A stretch of 46,393 bases of DNA from a virus. Positions 37,317 to 44,766 of this stretch are shown here, piece after piece. Each line of letters begins with the position of its first letter. Position 1 is the first letter of the stretch. The notes under the pieces were generated by a model. It had not been told where the DNA came from and made no database searches. It saw only the letters and a program-made list of their open reading frames with translations. The translations under genes and the position numbers were made by a program. Location: positions 1 through 46,393 of the IMG/VR virus record IMGVR_UViG_3300034682_000402. One strand, 5' to 3'.

Positions 37317-38732
37317 ATGCCAGCAACGACTTGGCGACTGACAGGGCTGACGCTGCCCCAGGGGCAAGACTTGCGTATCACCGGCGTGCAGCTGTGGGCC
37401 GGTGATGCCGATGTGACCGCACTGGCCACGGTCAGCAGCAGCTTTGCGCCCAGTGCCGGTGCGCTGGCTGACCTGACAGATGGTAGCGTGTTGACGGCTT
37501 GCACTTGGCTCAGCGAGCAAGTGCGCCAACCTGGCTTTTATATCGAATGGACGTTTGCCAGTGCTGTTGAAATCTCGCGGGCCTTCTTGGGGGCTGCTGT
37601 TTATGCAGCAGTCCTGAGAGGGGCTGCTAGTGTGATCAATGCTGTTGCGGCCGTGCCGGGTGGTGTGCAGTTGGGTGCCGTTTCGTGGGCGACCAAAGCA
37701 GCGCTGGACCTGGGCGCTGTAGGGTTCTGGTCGCTCAATGGTGCTGCAAGTGCACAGCCTGACGAGGTGGCGGGAGTGCGCAATGCCACCCGATCTGGGG
37801 GGAGCGTAGTGGCCGCTATGTTGGCAGTGGATAGTCAGCAGGCGTTTGACCCGCAAGGCTCGGGATCGATTCGCATCCCTTCGGCAACAGGGGTGGATGC
37901 AGCTGGGTTCTCGATTGCGATAGATTTTCAGTACACGACGGCGGTCAATACCGTGATTGCTGAGCACGGCAATAACAACAATGGATGGTCGCTGCAGGCA
38001 TTGGGGTCATCGGGTAGTGCATTTGGTGTTCCAGATAACTTGCTGTCCTTTTGCATGGGGGTCAATGGCAGCAATTTTGCGATGTGGTTCTCCGACGAGC
38101 CGGTCAATGACGGCAAGCCTCACCGTGCTGTGATTGCTGTCTCGGGCGTTGGTGTAGTTCAAATTTACTTGGATGGGCGAGATGTCACGCGCAGAGGATC
38201 AAACCCAGTAATTGGCAGTCGCATCTATAACACTGACTACATTGACATTGGATCGCGAGCGGGTGTTGCTGGTTTGGCGGCAGGCAGTCGGCTTGCCAAC
38301 TTCGCGCTCTTCAACCGTACGCTCAGCGGGCAAGAGGCTCGTAGGCTCTCGTTATCTGTGGAGTGGCCGGTGCAGACACTGCGGCAGTCAGTGTCTCTTG
38401 CAGATTATCAGTCGCACTGGCTGGCTCAAGGAGCAGGCGCGACTGCATCGCCACAAGTTGTTGCTTTGGATCTGGAAAACGGCGGCCGTGGGTATATCTA
38501 CGGCACCGTAGAGCTGTTCAACCAGGCCGGCAACCTGCCGCTACCCCGCCGCGTGCGCCTGCACCGCAGCCGCGACGGCCTGCTGGTGCGCGAGACCTGG
38601 AGCAACGCCCAGGGCCAGTATCGCTTTGAAGGCATCAACCAGCGCTACGCCTATGACGTGATCGCCTGGGACCACGAAGGCCTGCAGCGGTCCGTGGTGG
38701 CCAATGACCAGACCCCCGAGGTGACGCCATGA
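37317..38732 (+). CDS. tail protein with LamG-like domain, candidate receptor binder
   Basis: A 471-aa protein. Residues about 135-345 form a concanavalin/LamG-like jelly roll: GSIRIPSATGVDAAGFSIAIDFQYTTAVNTVIAEHGNNNNGWSLQ, then HRAVIAVSGVGVVQIYLDGRDVTRRGSNPV and YIDIGSRAGVAGLAAGSRLANFALFNRTLSGQEA. A C-terminal carboxypeptidase-regulatory-like beta domain follows (RRVRLHRSRDGLLVRETWSNAQGQYRFEGIN). LamG folds bind glycans, so this is the best receptor-binding candidate. The LamG segment is less GC-rich than the flanks, suggesting domain exchange. ATGA overlap with the next gene. Confidence 0.8.
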   Translation: MPATTWRLTGLTLPQGQDLRITGVQLWAGDADVTALATVSSSFAPSAGALADLTDGSVLTACTWLSEQVRQPGFYIEWTFASAVEISRAFLGAAVYAAVLRGAASVINAVAAVPGGVQLGAVSWATKAALDLGAVGFWSLNGAASAQPDEVAGVRNATRSGGSVVAAMLAVDSQQAFDPQGSGSIRIPSATGVDAAGFSIAIDFQYTTAVNTVIAEHGNNNNGWSLQALGSSGSAFGVPDNLLSFCMGVNGSNFAMWFSDEPVNDGKPHRAVIAVSGVGVVQIYLDGRDVTRRGSNPVIGSRIYNTDYIDIGSRAGVAGLAAGSRLANFALFNRTLSGQEARRLSLSVEWPVQTLRQSVSLADYQSHWLAQGAGATASPQVVALDLENGGRGYIYGTVELFNQAGNLPLPRRVRLHRSRDGLLVRETWSNAQGQYRFEGINQRYAYDVIAWDHEGLQRSVVANDQTPEVTP

Positions 38733-39172
38733 CGGCCCCGGCCTATTACGAGTGGCGCCTGGGCGGCACATTGCTGCTGGTCCAGCTGCAGGCCACGCTG
38801 GCGCGTCTGGACATTGGCGCCACCGGCAACGCCGTGGTGCGCCTGTACACCACGGCCCGGCCAGACACCATGGTCGTCAGCCCTGCGCCCTGGCTGGAGA
38901 TCCCGTTGGCCCGGCCTGCCGGGGTGATTGCCGATGGCCTGCTGGTGCTGCAGCCGCAAAACGCGGCCGGCGTCATGGTGTTGGCCAGTGGCATCCCCCG
39001 CTGGGCCGAGCTGGTGGCCGCCGATGGCGCGGTGCTGGCCGAGGGCGGTGTCACGGCCGCAGGTGTGGGTGGCTGCTTTGAAGTAGCGGGCGGCACCGTG
39101 CCGGAGGGTGAGCAGGCGCCCCAGTTCTACGCAGGGGGCATCGTGACCCTGACCGGCTCCACGCTGGGCTAA
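38729..39172 (+). CDS. tail-associated protein, 147 aa
   Basis: A 147-aa beta-rich protein (MTAPAYYEWRLGGTLLLVQLQATLARLDIGATGNAVVRLYTT...) translated through an ATGA overlap with the LamG protein. It ends FYAGGIVTLTGSTLG. It is probably a tip accessory or chaperone for the preceding protein. No family recognised. Confidence 0.65.
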   Translation: MTAPAYYEWRLGGTLLLVQLQATLARLDIGATGNAVVRLYTTARPDTMVVSPAPWLEIPLARPAGVIADGLLVLQPQNAAGVMVLASGIPRWAELVAADGAVLAEGGVTAAGVGGCFEVAGGTVPEGEQAPQFYAGGIVTLTGSTLG

Positions 39173-39175
39173 GCC

Positions 39176-41068
39176 ATGGCCAGCACGCGCCTCATCTTTG
39201 ACCAGCAGCGGCCGGCGGAGGGCAATCCCGTGCGCCTGGTGTTTGGTGCGGGCGGTGATGCGGAAGTGCCCACCTATGCGCTGTCGGCCCAGGGACGCAT
39301 TACTGTGGGGCTGCGTGGTCAGGTGCGCATGGCCAGCGTGCTGCAGTTGTGCGCCCAGGGCCGCATCACCGGCCTGCGCGGCACTGTGGCCATGGGCTGG
39401 AATGTCAACGTCAGCCGCCCGGTGGTGGCCCATGCCGTGGACAGCGCGCAGAGCGCCCAGCCCCTGCGGGCGGCGGTGCACAGCCTGTGGCAGCAGGCCC
39501 AGCGCAACCAGGCGGCCGTGCAACAGGTCTGGCAGGACGCCCGGCATGTGGCGGCCCAGGTGCAGGCCCTGTGGCAGCAGGCACAGCCCCTGCGTGCCGC
39601 AGGCCAGGACACCCAGCAGGACGCCGCCCCGGTGCGCCATGGTGGCAGCGCCCGGTTCGAGCAGGCCGTGCGGCTGCACGCCGCAGCGGTAGATGCCATG
39701 CAGGACGCCCAGGCCCTGCGCAGCGCAGCCCTGGCGGCCTTCCAGCAGGCGGTGCGCCTGCGTGCTGCCACACAGGCACACGTGCAGCAGGGCATGCCGG
39801 TGGCCGGCCACTGGCTCACCCGCTTTGCCCATGGCCTGCCCGTGCGTGTGGGCGTGTATGGGCAGTTTGAGCAAGCCACCCAGCCCGGCCCAGGCCTGTG
39901 GCTGTGGCCGCAGCCCCCCAAACCCCAGCCGTGCTACGTGCCCGGGCTGCCCGCCCGGCTGGTGTTTGACCAGGCCTACGCGCCGGGCCTGCCAGCTGCG
40001 CTGGTGTTCCGTTGCAGCGGCAAGACCCCAGATCCGCAGCCCACGCCGCACTACGTCATCCCCTTACTGCCTGCCTATATGCAAGTCCACCACCTCACCG
40101 CGCACCTGCTGCCGGGCATGGAGCCCGTGCCGCTCACCGACCTGACCCTGGCCGCCGACGATGATGGCTACGGCTGGAGCCTGACCGCCAGCGGCCCTGA
40201 GCACCTGATGGACCAGCTGGCCCCCGTGGCCGGGTTGCCCGCCCAGGTGCAGGTGGTCATCAACGGCATGGCCTTTGTGTTTGCCATCACCAGCACCGCG
40301 CGCAGCCGCAGTTTTGAGCGCAAGCGCGTGGCGGTGCAGGGCGTCAGCGTCACGGCCTTGCTGGGCGCGCCCTACATGCCGCAGCAAAGCTGGCTCAGCA
40401 CCGCGCCGGCCACCGCCCAGCAGCTGGCCGTGCAGGCGCTGGAATTCACCGGCTTGGGGCTGGACTGGCAGATTGCCGACTGGCTGGTGCCCGCCGGCGC
40501 GTGGAGCTTCCAGGGCACGCTCCTGCAGGCCGTGCTGCGCGTGGCAGAAAGCGTGGGCGCCGTGGTGCGCAGCCACCCCACGGCCGCGCAGCTCATCGTC
40601 GCGCCGCGCTACCCCGTGCTGCCCTGGCACTGGGCCGATGCCACGCCGGATGTGCGCATGCCCGCCGCTGTCATCGCCACCGACGAGCTGCGGCCCGAGC
40701 CTCGCGCCGACTACAACGCCATCTATGTGACCGGCGGCAGCGTGGGCGGCGTGCAGGGCCACGTGGTGCGCGCACTGAGCGCCCGCGACAAGCTGGCCCC
40801 CGCCGTGCAGGACGACCTGATCACCCATGCCGACGCCGCCCGCCTGCGGGGCCAGTGGGCCCTGGCCGCCAGCGGCAACAAGCTGCTGCACACCATCAGC
40901 ATGCCCGTGCTCACCGGCGGCACCCATCCCGGCATCGTGCGCCCCGGCCAGCTGCTGGAGGTGGCTGACACCGATGGCACCTGGCGCGGCCTGGTGCGCG
41001 GCGTCAACGTCAGTGCCACGCTGCCCCGCGTGCGCCAGCAACTCACCGTGGAAAGGGTGGCCGCATGA
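39176..41068 (+). CDS. tail hub-like protein with helical repeat insert
   Basis: A 630-aa protein in two parts. Residues about 80-225 are near-regular helical repeats of the type QQA-x-x-LRAA-x-x (LWQQAQPLRAAGQDTQQDAAP, FEQAVRLHAAAVDAMQDAQ, FQQAVRLRAATQAHVQQG). Residues about 285-630 look like a baseplate/tail hub (VPLTDLTLAADDDGYGWSLTASGPEHL, SWLSTAPATAQQLAVQALEFTGLGLDW, YNAIYVTGGSVGGVQGHVVR), resembling Mu gp44/P2 gpD-type hub relatives. The N-terminus repeats RLIFDQQRPAEGNPVRLVF-like strands later (ARLVFDQAYAPGLPAALVF). ATGA overlap downstream. Confidence 0.7.
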   Translation: MASTRLIFDQQRPAEGNPVRLVFGAGGDAEVPTYALSAQGRITVGLRGQVRMASVLQLCAQGRITGLRGTVAMGWNVNVSRPVVAHAVDSAQSAQPLRAAVHSLWQQAQRNQAAVQQVWQDARHVAAQVQALWQQAQPLRAAGQDTQQDAAPVRHGGSARFEQAVRLHAAAVDAMQDAQALRSAALAAFQQAVRLRAATQAHVQQGMPVAGHWLTRFAHGLPVRVGVYGQFEQATQPGPGLWLWPQPPKPQPCYVPGLPARLVFDQAYAPGLPAALVFRCSGKTPDPQPTPHYVIPLLPAYMQVHHLTAHLLPGMEPVPLTDLTLAADDDGYGWSLTASGPEHLMDQLAPVAGLPAQVQVVINGMAFVFAITSTARSRSFERKRVAVQGVSVTALLGAPYMPQQSWLSTAPATAQQLAVQALEFTGLGLDWQIADWLVPAGAWSFQGTLLQAVLRVAESVGAVVRSHPTAAQLIVAPRYPVLPWHWADATPDVRMPAAVIATDELRPEPRADYNAIYVTGGSVGGVQGHVVRALSARDKLAPAVQDDLITHADAARLRGQWALAASGNKLLHTISMPVLTGGTHPGIVRPGQLLEVADTDGTWRGLVRGVNVSATLPRVRQQLTVERVAA

Positions 41069-41301
41069 GCACCAACCTCTACAAGCGCCTCAAGGCCCTG
41101 CTGCCCGATGCCCCCGTGCTGACTGGCACCGTCACCGTGCTGCATGCCGATGGCAGCGCAGACGTGGCCCAGGACGGCGGCGCGGGCCAGCTGCGCGTGC
41201 GCAACCCCCTGCTGCAGCCTAGCGGCGCGCGCGTCTACGTGCAGGGCGGGGCCATCACCGGGCCGGCGCCTGACTTGCCCTACGTACTGATTGAAGTCTG
41301 A
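41065..41301 (+). CDS. small tail protein, OB-fold-like, 78 aa
   Basis: A 78-aa protein (LTGTVTVLHADGSADVAQDGGAGQLRVRNP...GARVYVQGGAITG) with five short strands, suggestive of a small OB or spike-like domain. It overlaps the hub-like gene by 4 nt and is probably a partner of it, as spike or plug. Function inferred from position. Confidence 0.6.
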   Translation: MSTNLYKRLKALLPDAPVLTGTVTVLHADGSADVAQDGGAGQLRVRNPLLQPSGARVYVQGGAITGPAPDLPYVLIEV

Positions 41302-41338
41302 ACCACACACAACACCGAGCACAGAAAGAGAGGCGCGC

Positions 41339-41677
41339 ATGGACGACTGGGGCGACGAGCTGCCGGTAATCAACATCGAGCAGGTCAACCAACGCTTTGA
41401 CAAAGGCAGTGAACGCATGGCCGCCATTGAACGTGGCCTGGGCGGCACCACCCGCGAGCTGGGGCAGAACAACGCCGAGCTCGCCAAAACCCGGCAAGAG
41501 CTGCACGAGCTGAAACAGCAACTGGCCGATCTGCTGGAGTTTTTTGACGCCATGCAAGGTGCTTTCAAGGTCTTGCGCTGGCTGGGCATGTTGGCCAAAC
41601 CCATGGCCGCCATCGTGGCGCTGGGCGTGGCCCTCATCGGCGCATGGAACGCAGCCAAAGGCATCTATCCCAAATGA
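41339..41677 (+). CDS. coiled-coil single-TM protein of the lysis module
   Basis: A 112-aa protein with an acidic N-terminus, coiled coil at residues about 25-72 (RMAAIERGLGGTTRELGQNNAELAKTRQELHELKQQLADLL) and one C-terminal membrane helix at 85-106 (PMAAIVALGVALIGAWNAAK). The layout resembles XhlA/holin-associated proteins. It overlaps the endolysin by 4 nt (ATGA). It could be the holin, pinholin or its regulator. GAGAGG precedes the ATG. Confidence 0.75.
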   Translation: MDDWGDELPVINIEQVNQRFDKGSERMAAIERGLGGTTRELGQNNAELAKTRQELHELKQQLADLLEFFDAMQGAFKVLRWLGMLAKPMAAIVALGVALIGAWNAAKGIYPK

Positions 41678-42144
41678 ACTACAAGCACAAACTCATCGCC
41701 GCCATCGGCGCGGCCGCCACCGCCCTGGTCGTACCCCTGGTGGCCAGGTACGAAGGCACCGTGCAGCGCACCTACCGCGACCCCATCGGCATCATCACCG
41801 CGTGCACCGGCCACACCGGGCCTGAGCTGCGCATGGGCCAGACCTTCACCCGCCAGCAGTGCGAGGCCATGCTGTACCAGGACCTGGCCCAGCACGCCGA
41901 CGCCCTGGGTTGCATCCGCCAGCCGCTGACCGACGGGCAGCGCGCCGCCTTCCTCAGCTTTGCCTTCAACGTGGGGGAGGGGGCGTTTTGCCAATCCACC
42001 CTGGTGCGCAAGGCCAATGCGGGCGACCTGCAGGGCGCGTGCGCAGAACTGAGCCGCTGGACCTATGCCGGTGGCAAGCAACTGCCCGGACTGGTGCAAC
42101 GCCGCGCGGCAGAGCGCCAGCTGTGTGAAGGGGGGCTGGCATGA
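41674..42144 (+). CDS. SAR endolysin, GH24 lysozyme
   Basis: A 156-aa T4/P21-type lysozyme cutting peptidoglycan glycan strands. The catalytic triad Glu27, Asp36, Thr42 has the standard E-8-D-5-T spacing (YEGTVQRTYRDPIGIITACTG). Residues 6-24 (KLIAAIGAAATALVVPLVA) form a weakly hydrophobic, Ala-rich signal-anchor-release segment, implying Sec export and later release. Cys44 and other Cys could act in disulfide control. The conserved AFLSFAFNVGEGAFCQST lies at the centre. Confidence 0.93.
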   Translation: MNYKHKLIAAIGAAATALVVPLVARYEGTVQRTYRDPIGIITACTGHTGPELRMGQTFTRQQCEAMLYQDLAQHADALGCIRQPLTDGQRAAFLSFAFNVGEGAFCQSTLVRKANAGDLQGACAELSRWTYAGGKQLPGLVQRRAAERQLCEGGLA

Positions 42145-42641
42145 AAACCGCCGCCATCGCACTGGCTGCAGGCATTGCCCTGGGGGGCAGCGGCGCGTGG
42201 TGGGTGCAAAGCCTGCGTGCAGGTACTGCCATCGCCCTGCGCAACGACCAACAGTCAAAACAGGCACTAGCCCAGGCACAGAAAGCGCAGCAAGCTGCAG
42301 AAATCAAAGCGGCAGGGCGACTGCAGCACGCCGCAGCGCAACAGGACAACACCCATGCATACACCCAAGAAATCCAGCGGCTGGAAGCTGGCCGCACTGC
42401 TGATGCTGCCCGCATTGCAAGCCTGCAGCACCACCTGCGCACCACCGCCACCCAGCACGCCCAGGCTGCCAGTGACGCCGCTGCCTGCCGAGATCTCGCA
42501 GATCAACACCAGCAACTCGCAACCCACGCTGCACAAGGCGCAGGCGTGGTTGGAGAGCTTGTCCACCTGGTCCAGCAGCGTGACGCCCAAGTCAATGCCC
42601 TGATGGGGCAGATTCGCACAGACAGGCAATGGCTGGACTGA
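42141..42641 (+). CDS. Rz: Rz inner-membrane spanin
   Basis: A 166-aa protein with an N-terminal signal anchor (residues 3-22, TAAIALAAGIALGGSGAWWV), then a long Ala/Gln-rich periplasmic coiled coil (KQALAQAQKAQQAAEIKAAGRLQHAAAQQ, RTADAARIASLQHHLRTTATQHAQAAS). With Rz1 it bridges inner and outer membranes and fuses them in the last lysis step. ATGA overlap with the endolysin gene; Rz1 is nested in another frame. Confidence 0.88.
   Translation: MKTAAIALAAGIALGGSGAWWVQSLRAGTAIALRNDQQSKQALAQAQKAQQAAEIKAAGRLQHAAAQQDNTHAYTQEIQRLEAGRTADAARIASLQHHLRTTATQHAQAASDAAACRDLADQHQQLATHAAQGAGVVGELVHLVQQRDAQVNALMGQIRTDRQWLD
42355..42603 (+). CDS. Rz1: Rz1 outer-membrane lipoprotein spanin, nested in Rz
   Basis: An 82-aa reading frame lying entirely inside Rz. 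A signal peptide with lipobox LQAC (Cys24) follows KLAALLMLPA. The mature part is Pro-rich (APPPPSTPRLPVTPLP), typical of Rz1. Cys24 would be lipidated and inserted in the outer membrane. It is longer than many Rz1 proteins; the C-terminal half (SNSQPTLHKAQAWLESLSTW) may extend the periplasmic arm. Confidence 0.85.
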   Translation: MHTPKKSSGWKLAALLMLPALQACSTTCAPPPPSTPRLPVTPLPAEISQINTSNSQPTLHKAQAWLESLSTWSSSVTPKSMP

Positions 42642-42799
42642 ACGAAATGCTGTTTACCCAAATCAACATCGCAAAGCAGCTAGACCCTGCAGGTGCTGAC
42701 CGCTTTGCCCGCCGCCTTGCGTTGGCGCATGTGCTGGCAGCGTTGGGCATTACCGCAGGTGGGTTGGGTGCATTGGTGATGGCCATCCGCTGGCAGTAA
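42629..42799 (+). CDS. 56-aa single-TM microprotein after Rz
   Basis: A 56-aa reading frame (MAGLNEMLFTQINIAKQLD...) with a soluble head and one C-terminal membrane helix (HVLAALGITAGGLGALVMAIRW, about 34-55). The start overlaps the Rz end by 13 nt, and the stop overlaps the convergent HNH gene by 50 nt. It may be a second small holin, an antiholin or a lysis regulator. The ribosome-binding site is modest (ACAGG). Confidence 0.6.
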   Translation: MAGLNEMLFTQINIAKQLDPAGADRFARRLALAHVLAALGITAGGLGALVMAIRWQ

Positions 42800-43142
42800 G
42801 TGCTACTAGTGCAGGGTGCCACTTGCCCTGTGCAACGCGATGCTGGATGCGCGCCTTGTACTGTTCGGGGCTTGGCGCATTGGCGGCACGACCTTTATGA
42901 CGCGTCGCATTACAGAATTTGCACGCTGCGGCAATGTTCTTGCGCACGTCCTTGCCGCCGTCTTGCTGCGCGTGCAAATGCTCCGCAGTGCTTTGACACA
43001 GCGGGATCAATTTCTTGGGAATATTGAATCGAGAGGCAAAAGCAGCTTGATCGCTACTTTCCCACATAGGCAGACCGCAGTAAAAGCAGCGACCGTTTTG
43101 GGTGTTGAATGCGAATTTGCGTAGTGTCTGTAGTTTGGTCAT
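42750..43142 (-). CDS. HNH endonuclease, second
   Basis: A 130-aa protein from MTKLQTLRKFAFNTQNGRC, with an HNH-like zinc core: C19-x2-C22 (GRCFYCGLPMW), CQSTAEHLHAQQDGGKDVRKNIAAACKFCN, in which EHLHAQQDGG takes the place of the usual HxxP(x)GG motif and CKFCN supplies the second CxxC plus Asn. HNH nucleases often sit next to the cos/terminase end of phage genomes; after excision this one is nearer the left arm. Oriented leftward with a hairpin and T-rich leader. It overlaps the 56-aa gene tail-to-tail. Confidence 0.85.
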   Translation of the reverse strand: MTKLQTLRKFAFNTQNGRCFYCGLPMWESSDQAAFASRFNIPKKLIPLCQSTAEHLHAQQDGGKDVRKNIAAACKFCNATRHKGRAANAPSPEQYKARIQHRVAQGKWHPALVALTASGWPSPMHPTHLR

Positions 43143-43159
43143 CTGAAAAAACACAAATG

Positions 43160-43177
43160 AACCTGCCGTAGCAGGTT
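43160..43177 (-). terminator. hairpin with T tract before the HNH gene
   Basis: AACCTGC / GCAGGTT with loop CGTA. On the minus strand it is followed by CATTTGTGTTTTTT, then the HNH ATG. It acts as a terminator for rha2 transcripts, or as a leader structure of the HNH gene. Confidence 0.5.
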
Positions 43178-43341
43178 GGTTGTGCTGTTCCAGGAGCCCC
43201 AGGTGGGAGACTACAAGGCACCGCCCCAGAGGGAAGTACGGTTGTGCATGGAATTGCTCCAATGCGGTCGGTTTCGCAAGCCGAACGCATGAATTTTCAT
43301 GCACCGTCTTGATGGCTGCAAGATTTGTTGGGAATTTGATG

Positions 43342-43390
43342 AAAAGTGCTGCTAGCGCTTATCAAGAAAGCGCTAACAGCTATCAAATTA
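43342..43390. repeat. dispersed palindromic element, copy C
   Basis: TAGCGCTT (43353-43360) and AAGCGCTA (43368-43375), flanked by AAAAGTGCTGC and ACAGCTATCAAAT. Closest to copy A; immediately downstream of rha2. Confidence 0.7.
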
Positions 43391-43398
43391 AACATGCA

Positions 43399-44202
43399 TC
43401 ACACAAACACCGCGCGGAACGTGCCGGGTGGCAGGGGCTTGCCATCGTGGCCGATGCGCGGTGATACGGGTGCTGCCACGTTGGCCGGTGCCGCAGTTGG
43501 GGCGGAAGCCGCCACCGCAGTGGTTGCGCGGCGCTCGCGGATCTGGGCGCGTTCGGACAGGCGCTGGGTGCAGGCCGAGGCCAGGGCCGCCAGCTGCGTG
43601 TCGCTGGGCATGATGTCGCCCTTGGCAATGTGCTGCGTCAGCTCGGGCAGGGACGCAATGATTTGCCCATCGGTCACCGCCTTGGCCAGCGGCAGGCTGG
43701 GCTGGCCGCTTTGGTCGTAGCCAAAACTCAGCAGATAGCGGGCGCGGCGCCAGTCGGCGGTGTTGCCGGACAGCACCGCATCCAGCACCGTTTGCATCAC
43801 CTGCGCGCCGGCTTGGCTGGCCAGCGTTTGGGCCAGTTGCAGGCGCTGGGCGTCGGGGGCGGGTTGCTTTTGCAGCTCAGCCTCCATGCGGTTGAAGGCG
43901 TCGATGTAGGCCAGCTTGAATGCCAGGGCCTTCTTGCCGGTGAAGCCCATGGCCAGCAGCGTGAAGCCGTCGCGGGTGAGGCGGTAGGCGGGATAGCGTT
44001 GACCGTTTTGCTCGTCTGTTACATGGGTCTCCTCAAAATTGAGGACACCCCCTGTAGTTAGCTGAGGGAGAAGATTGCGAATGTCGCGCAGTACGTTGGC
44101 GTGCAATTTGCCAAAGTAGCGCGCCAGGTCAGTGCTGAGGGTGGTGGGTTTGCCGTCAACGACGGTGATGGCGGGCGAGATAGCCAGTGCGGACTGAGAC
44201 AT
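43399..44202 (-). CDS. rha: Rha-family phage regulator 2
   Basis: A 267-aa paralogue of the product at 22 kb. The N-terminal pRha domain is ITVVDGKPTTLSTDLARYFGKLHANVLRDIRNLL, LNFEETHV, YRLTRDGFTLLAMGFTGKKALAFKLAYIDAFNRMEAEL. The C-terminal half is aligned throughout with Rha1 (DWRRARYLLSFGYDQSGQPSLPLAKAVTD) and ends identically. ATG 44202 has GGAG seven nt upstream (GGAGCACCTT). It is preceded by a C4-like leader and followed by palindromic element C. The N-terminal region differs more than the C-terminal one, so target specificity may have diverged. Confidence 0.9.
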   Translation of the reverse strand: MSQSALAISPAITVVDGKPTTLSTDLARYFGKLHANVLRDIRNLLPQLTTGGVLNFEETHVTDEQNGQRYPAYRLTRDGFTLLAMGFTGKKALAFKLAYIDAFNRMEAELQKQPAPDAQRLQLAQTLASQAGAQVMQTVLDAVLSGNTADWRRARYLLSFGYDQSGQPSLPLAKAVTDGQIIASLPELTQHIAKGDIMPSDTQLAALASACTQRLSERAQIRERRATTAVAASAPTAAPANVAAPVSPRIGHDGKPLPPGTFRAVFV

Positions 44203-44390
44203 AAGGTGCTCCGTGATGAGACTTGTGAAGCCTTGCCACAGCGTTCTTACGCACTGAGACAAGGTGGCCGGGAGGTTAAGAACCTAGATCACGCTAGGCG
44301 GACTTCTTCCCCTTGCGGGTGTTGTATCCGTCGCCCTCCCGGCCAAAAAATCAGCACCTGCAAGGGGGCAGGCGCGCAATGTCCGGGCGC
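44203..44390 (-). promoter_or_regulatory. structured leader of rha2
   Basis: Contains the target GCGTGATCTAGGTTCTTAACC (plus 44274-44294 as its complement), which can pair with the upstream short RNA. A 10-bp stem GGCCGGGAGG / CCTCCCGGCC joins 44335-44344 to 44266-44275. A second copy of GCGTAAGAAC (44243-44252) gives an alternative partner for TTCTTA. Mutually exclusive pairings could expose or hide the rha2 start. Confidence 0.5.
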
Positions 44391-44465
44391 AAAAAAACCG
44401 CCAACTATCGGGTGCGGTTCTTCCGCGTGATCTAAGGAGTTCTTACGCTCCATCTCTTTCGAGAC
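44391..44465 (-). ncRNA. C4-like antisense RNA upstream of rha2
   Basis: A short RNA predicted from a TTGCCT-16-TATACT promoter, starting near 44465 and ending at an intrinsic terminator (AACCGC/GCGGTT, then seven T; plus 44391-44420). It carries GTAAGAAC and TAGATCACGC (plus 44425-44448), complementary in two blocks to the rha2 leader at 44274-44294. Same order as at 21.7 kb, with different sequences. Confidence 0.6.
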
Positions 44466-44471
44466 CGCGCC

Positions 44472-44499
44472 AGTATAGCGTGTGTTGTGGGAGAGGCAA
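44472..44499 (-). promoter_or_regulatory. promoter of the rha2 leader RNA
   Basis: Minus strand TTGCCT (plus 44494-44499), 16-nt spacer, TATACT (plus 44472-44477). Confidence 0.5.
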
Positions 44500-44766
44500 G
44501 GGGGCTGCTTGCGACCCATTGCTGCCATCCGAGCTTTGACAACCGATAACCGGTGTGCAGCGATTGCTGCCCATCGACTCCGTGACATGAATGGCGGTTT
44601 TTTGCCACCACCTGTCGTTTAATTATATTATTTGCGAACTTTGTGTATCACATGTGCAGCTGTGTCAGTAACAGAGCCGCAAACCTCCCTAGCTGATGGC
44701 AAAGGGCGATTTATGCAAAAACACCTTTCAATTCATAAATTATATTATTAATCAGTCATTCGTGAA
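44500..44766. other. AT-rich intergenic region
   Basis: No gene recognised between the rha2 promoter and the AT-rich membrane-protein gene. GC content drops sharply after about 44610. The last 60 bases (ATAAATTATATTATTAATCAG) hold several possible -10 elements for the rightward gene but no single convincing promoter. Confidence 0.4.
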
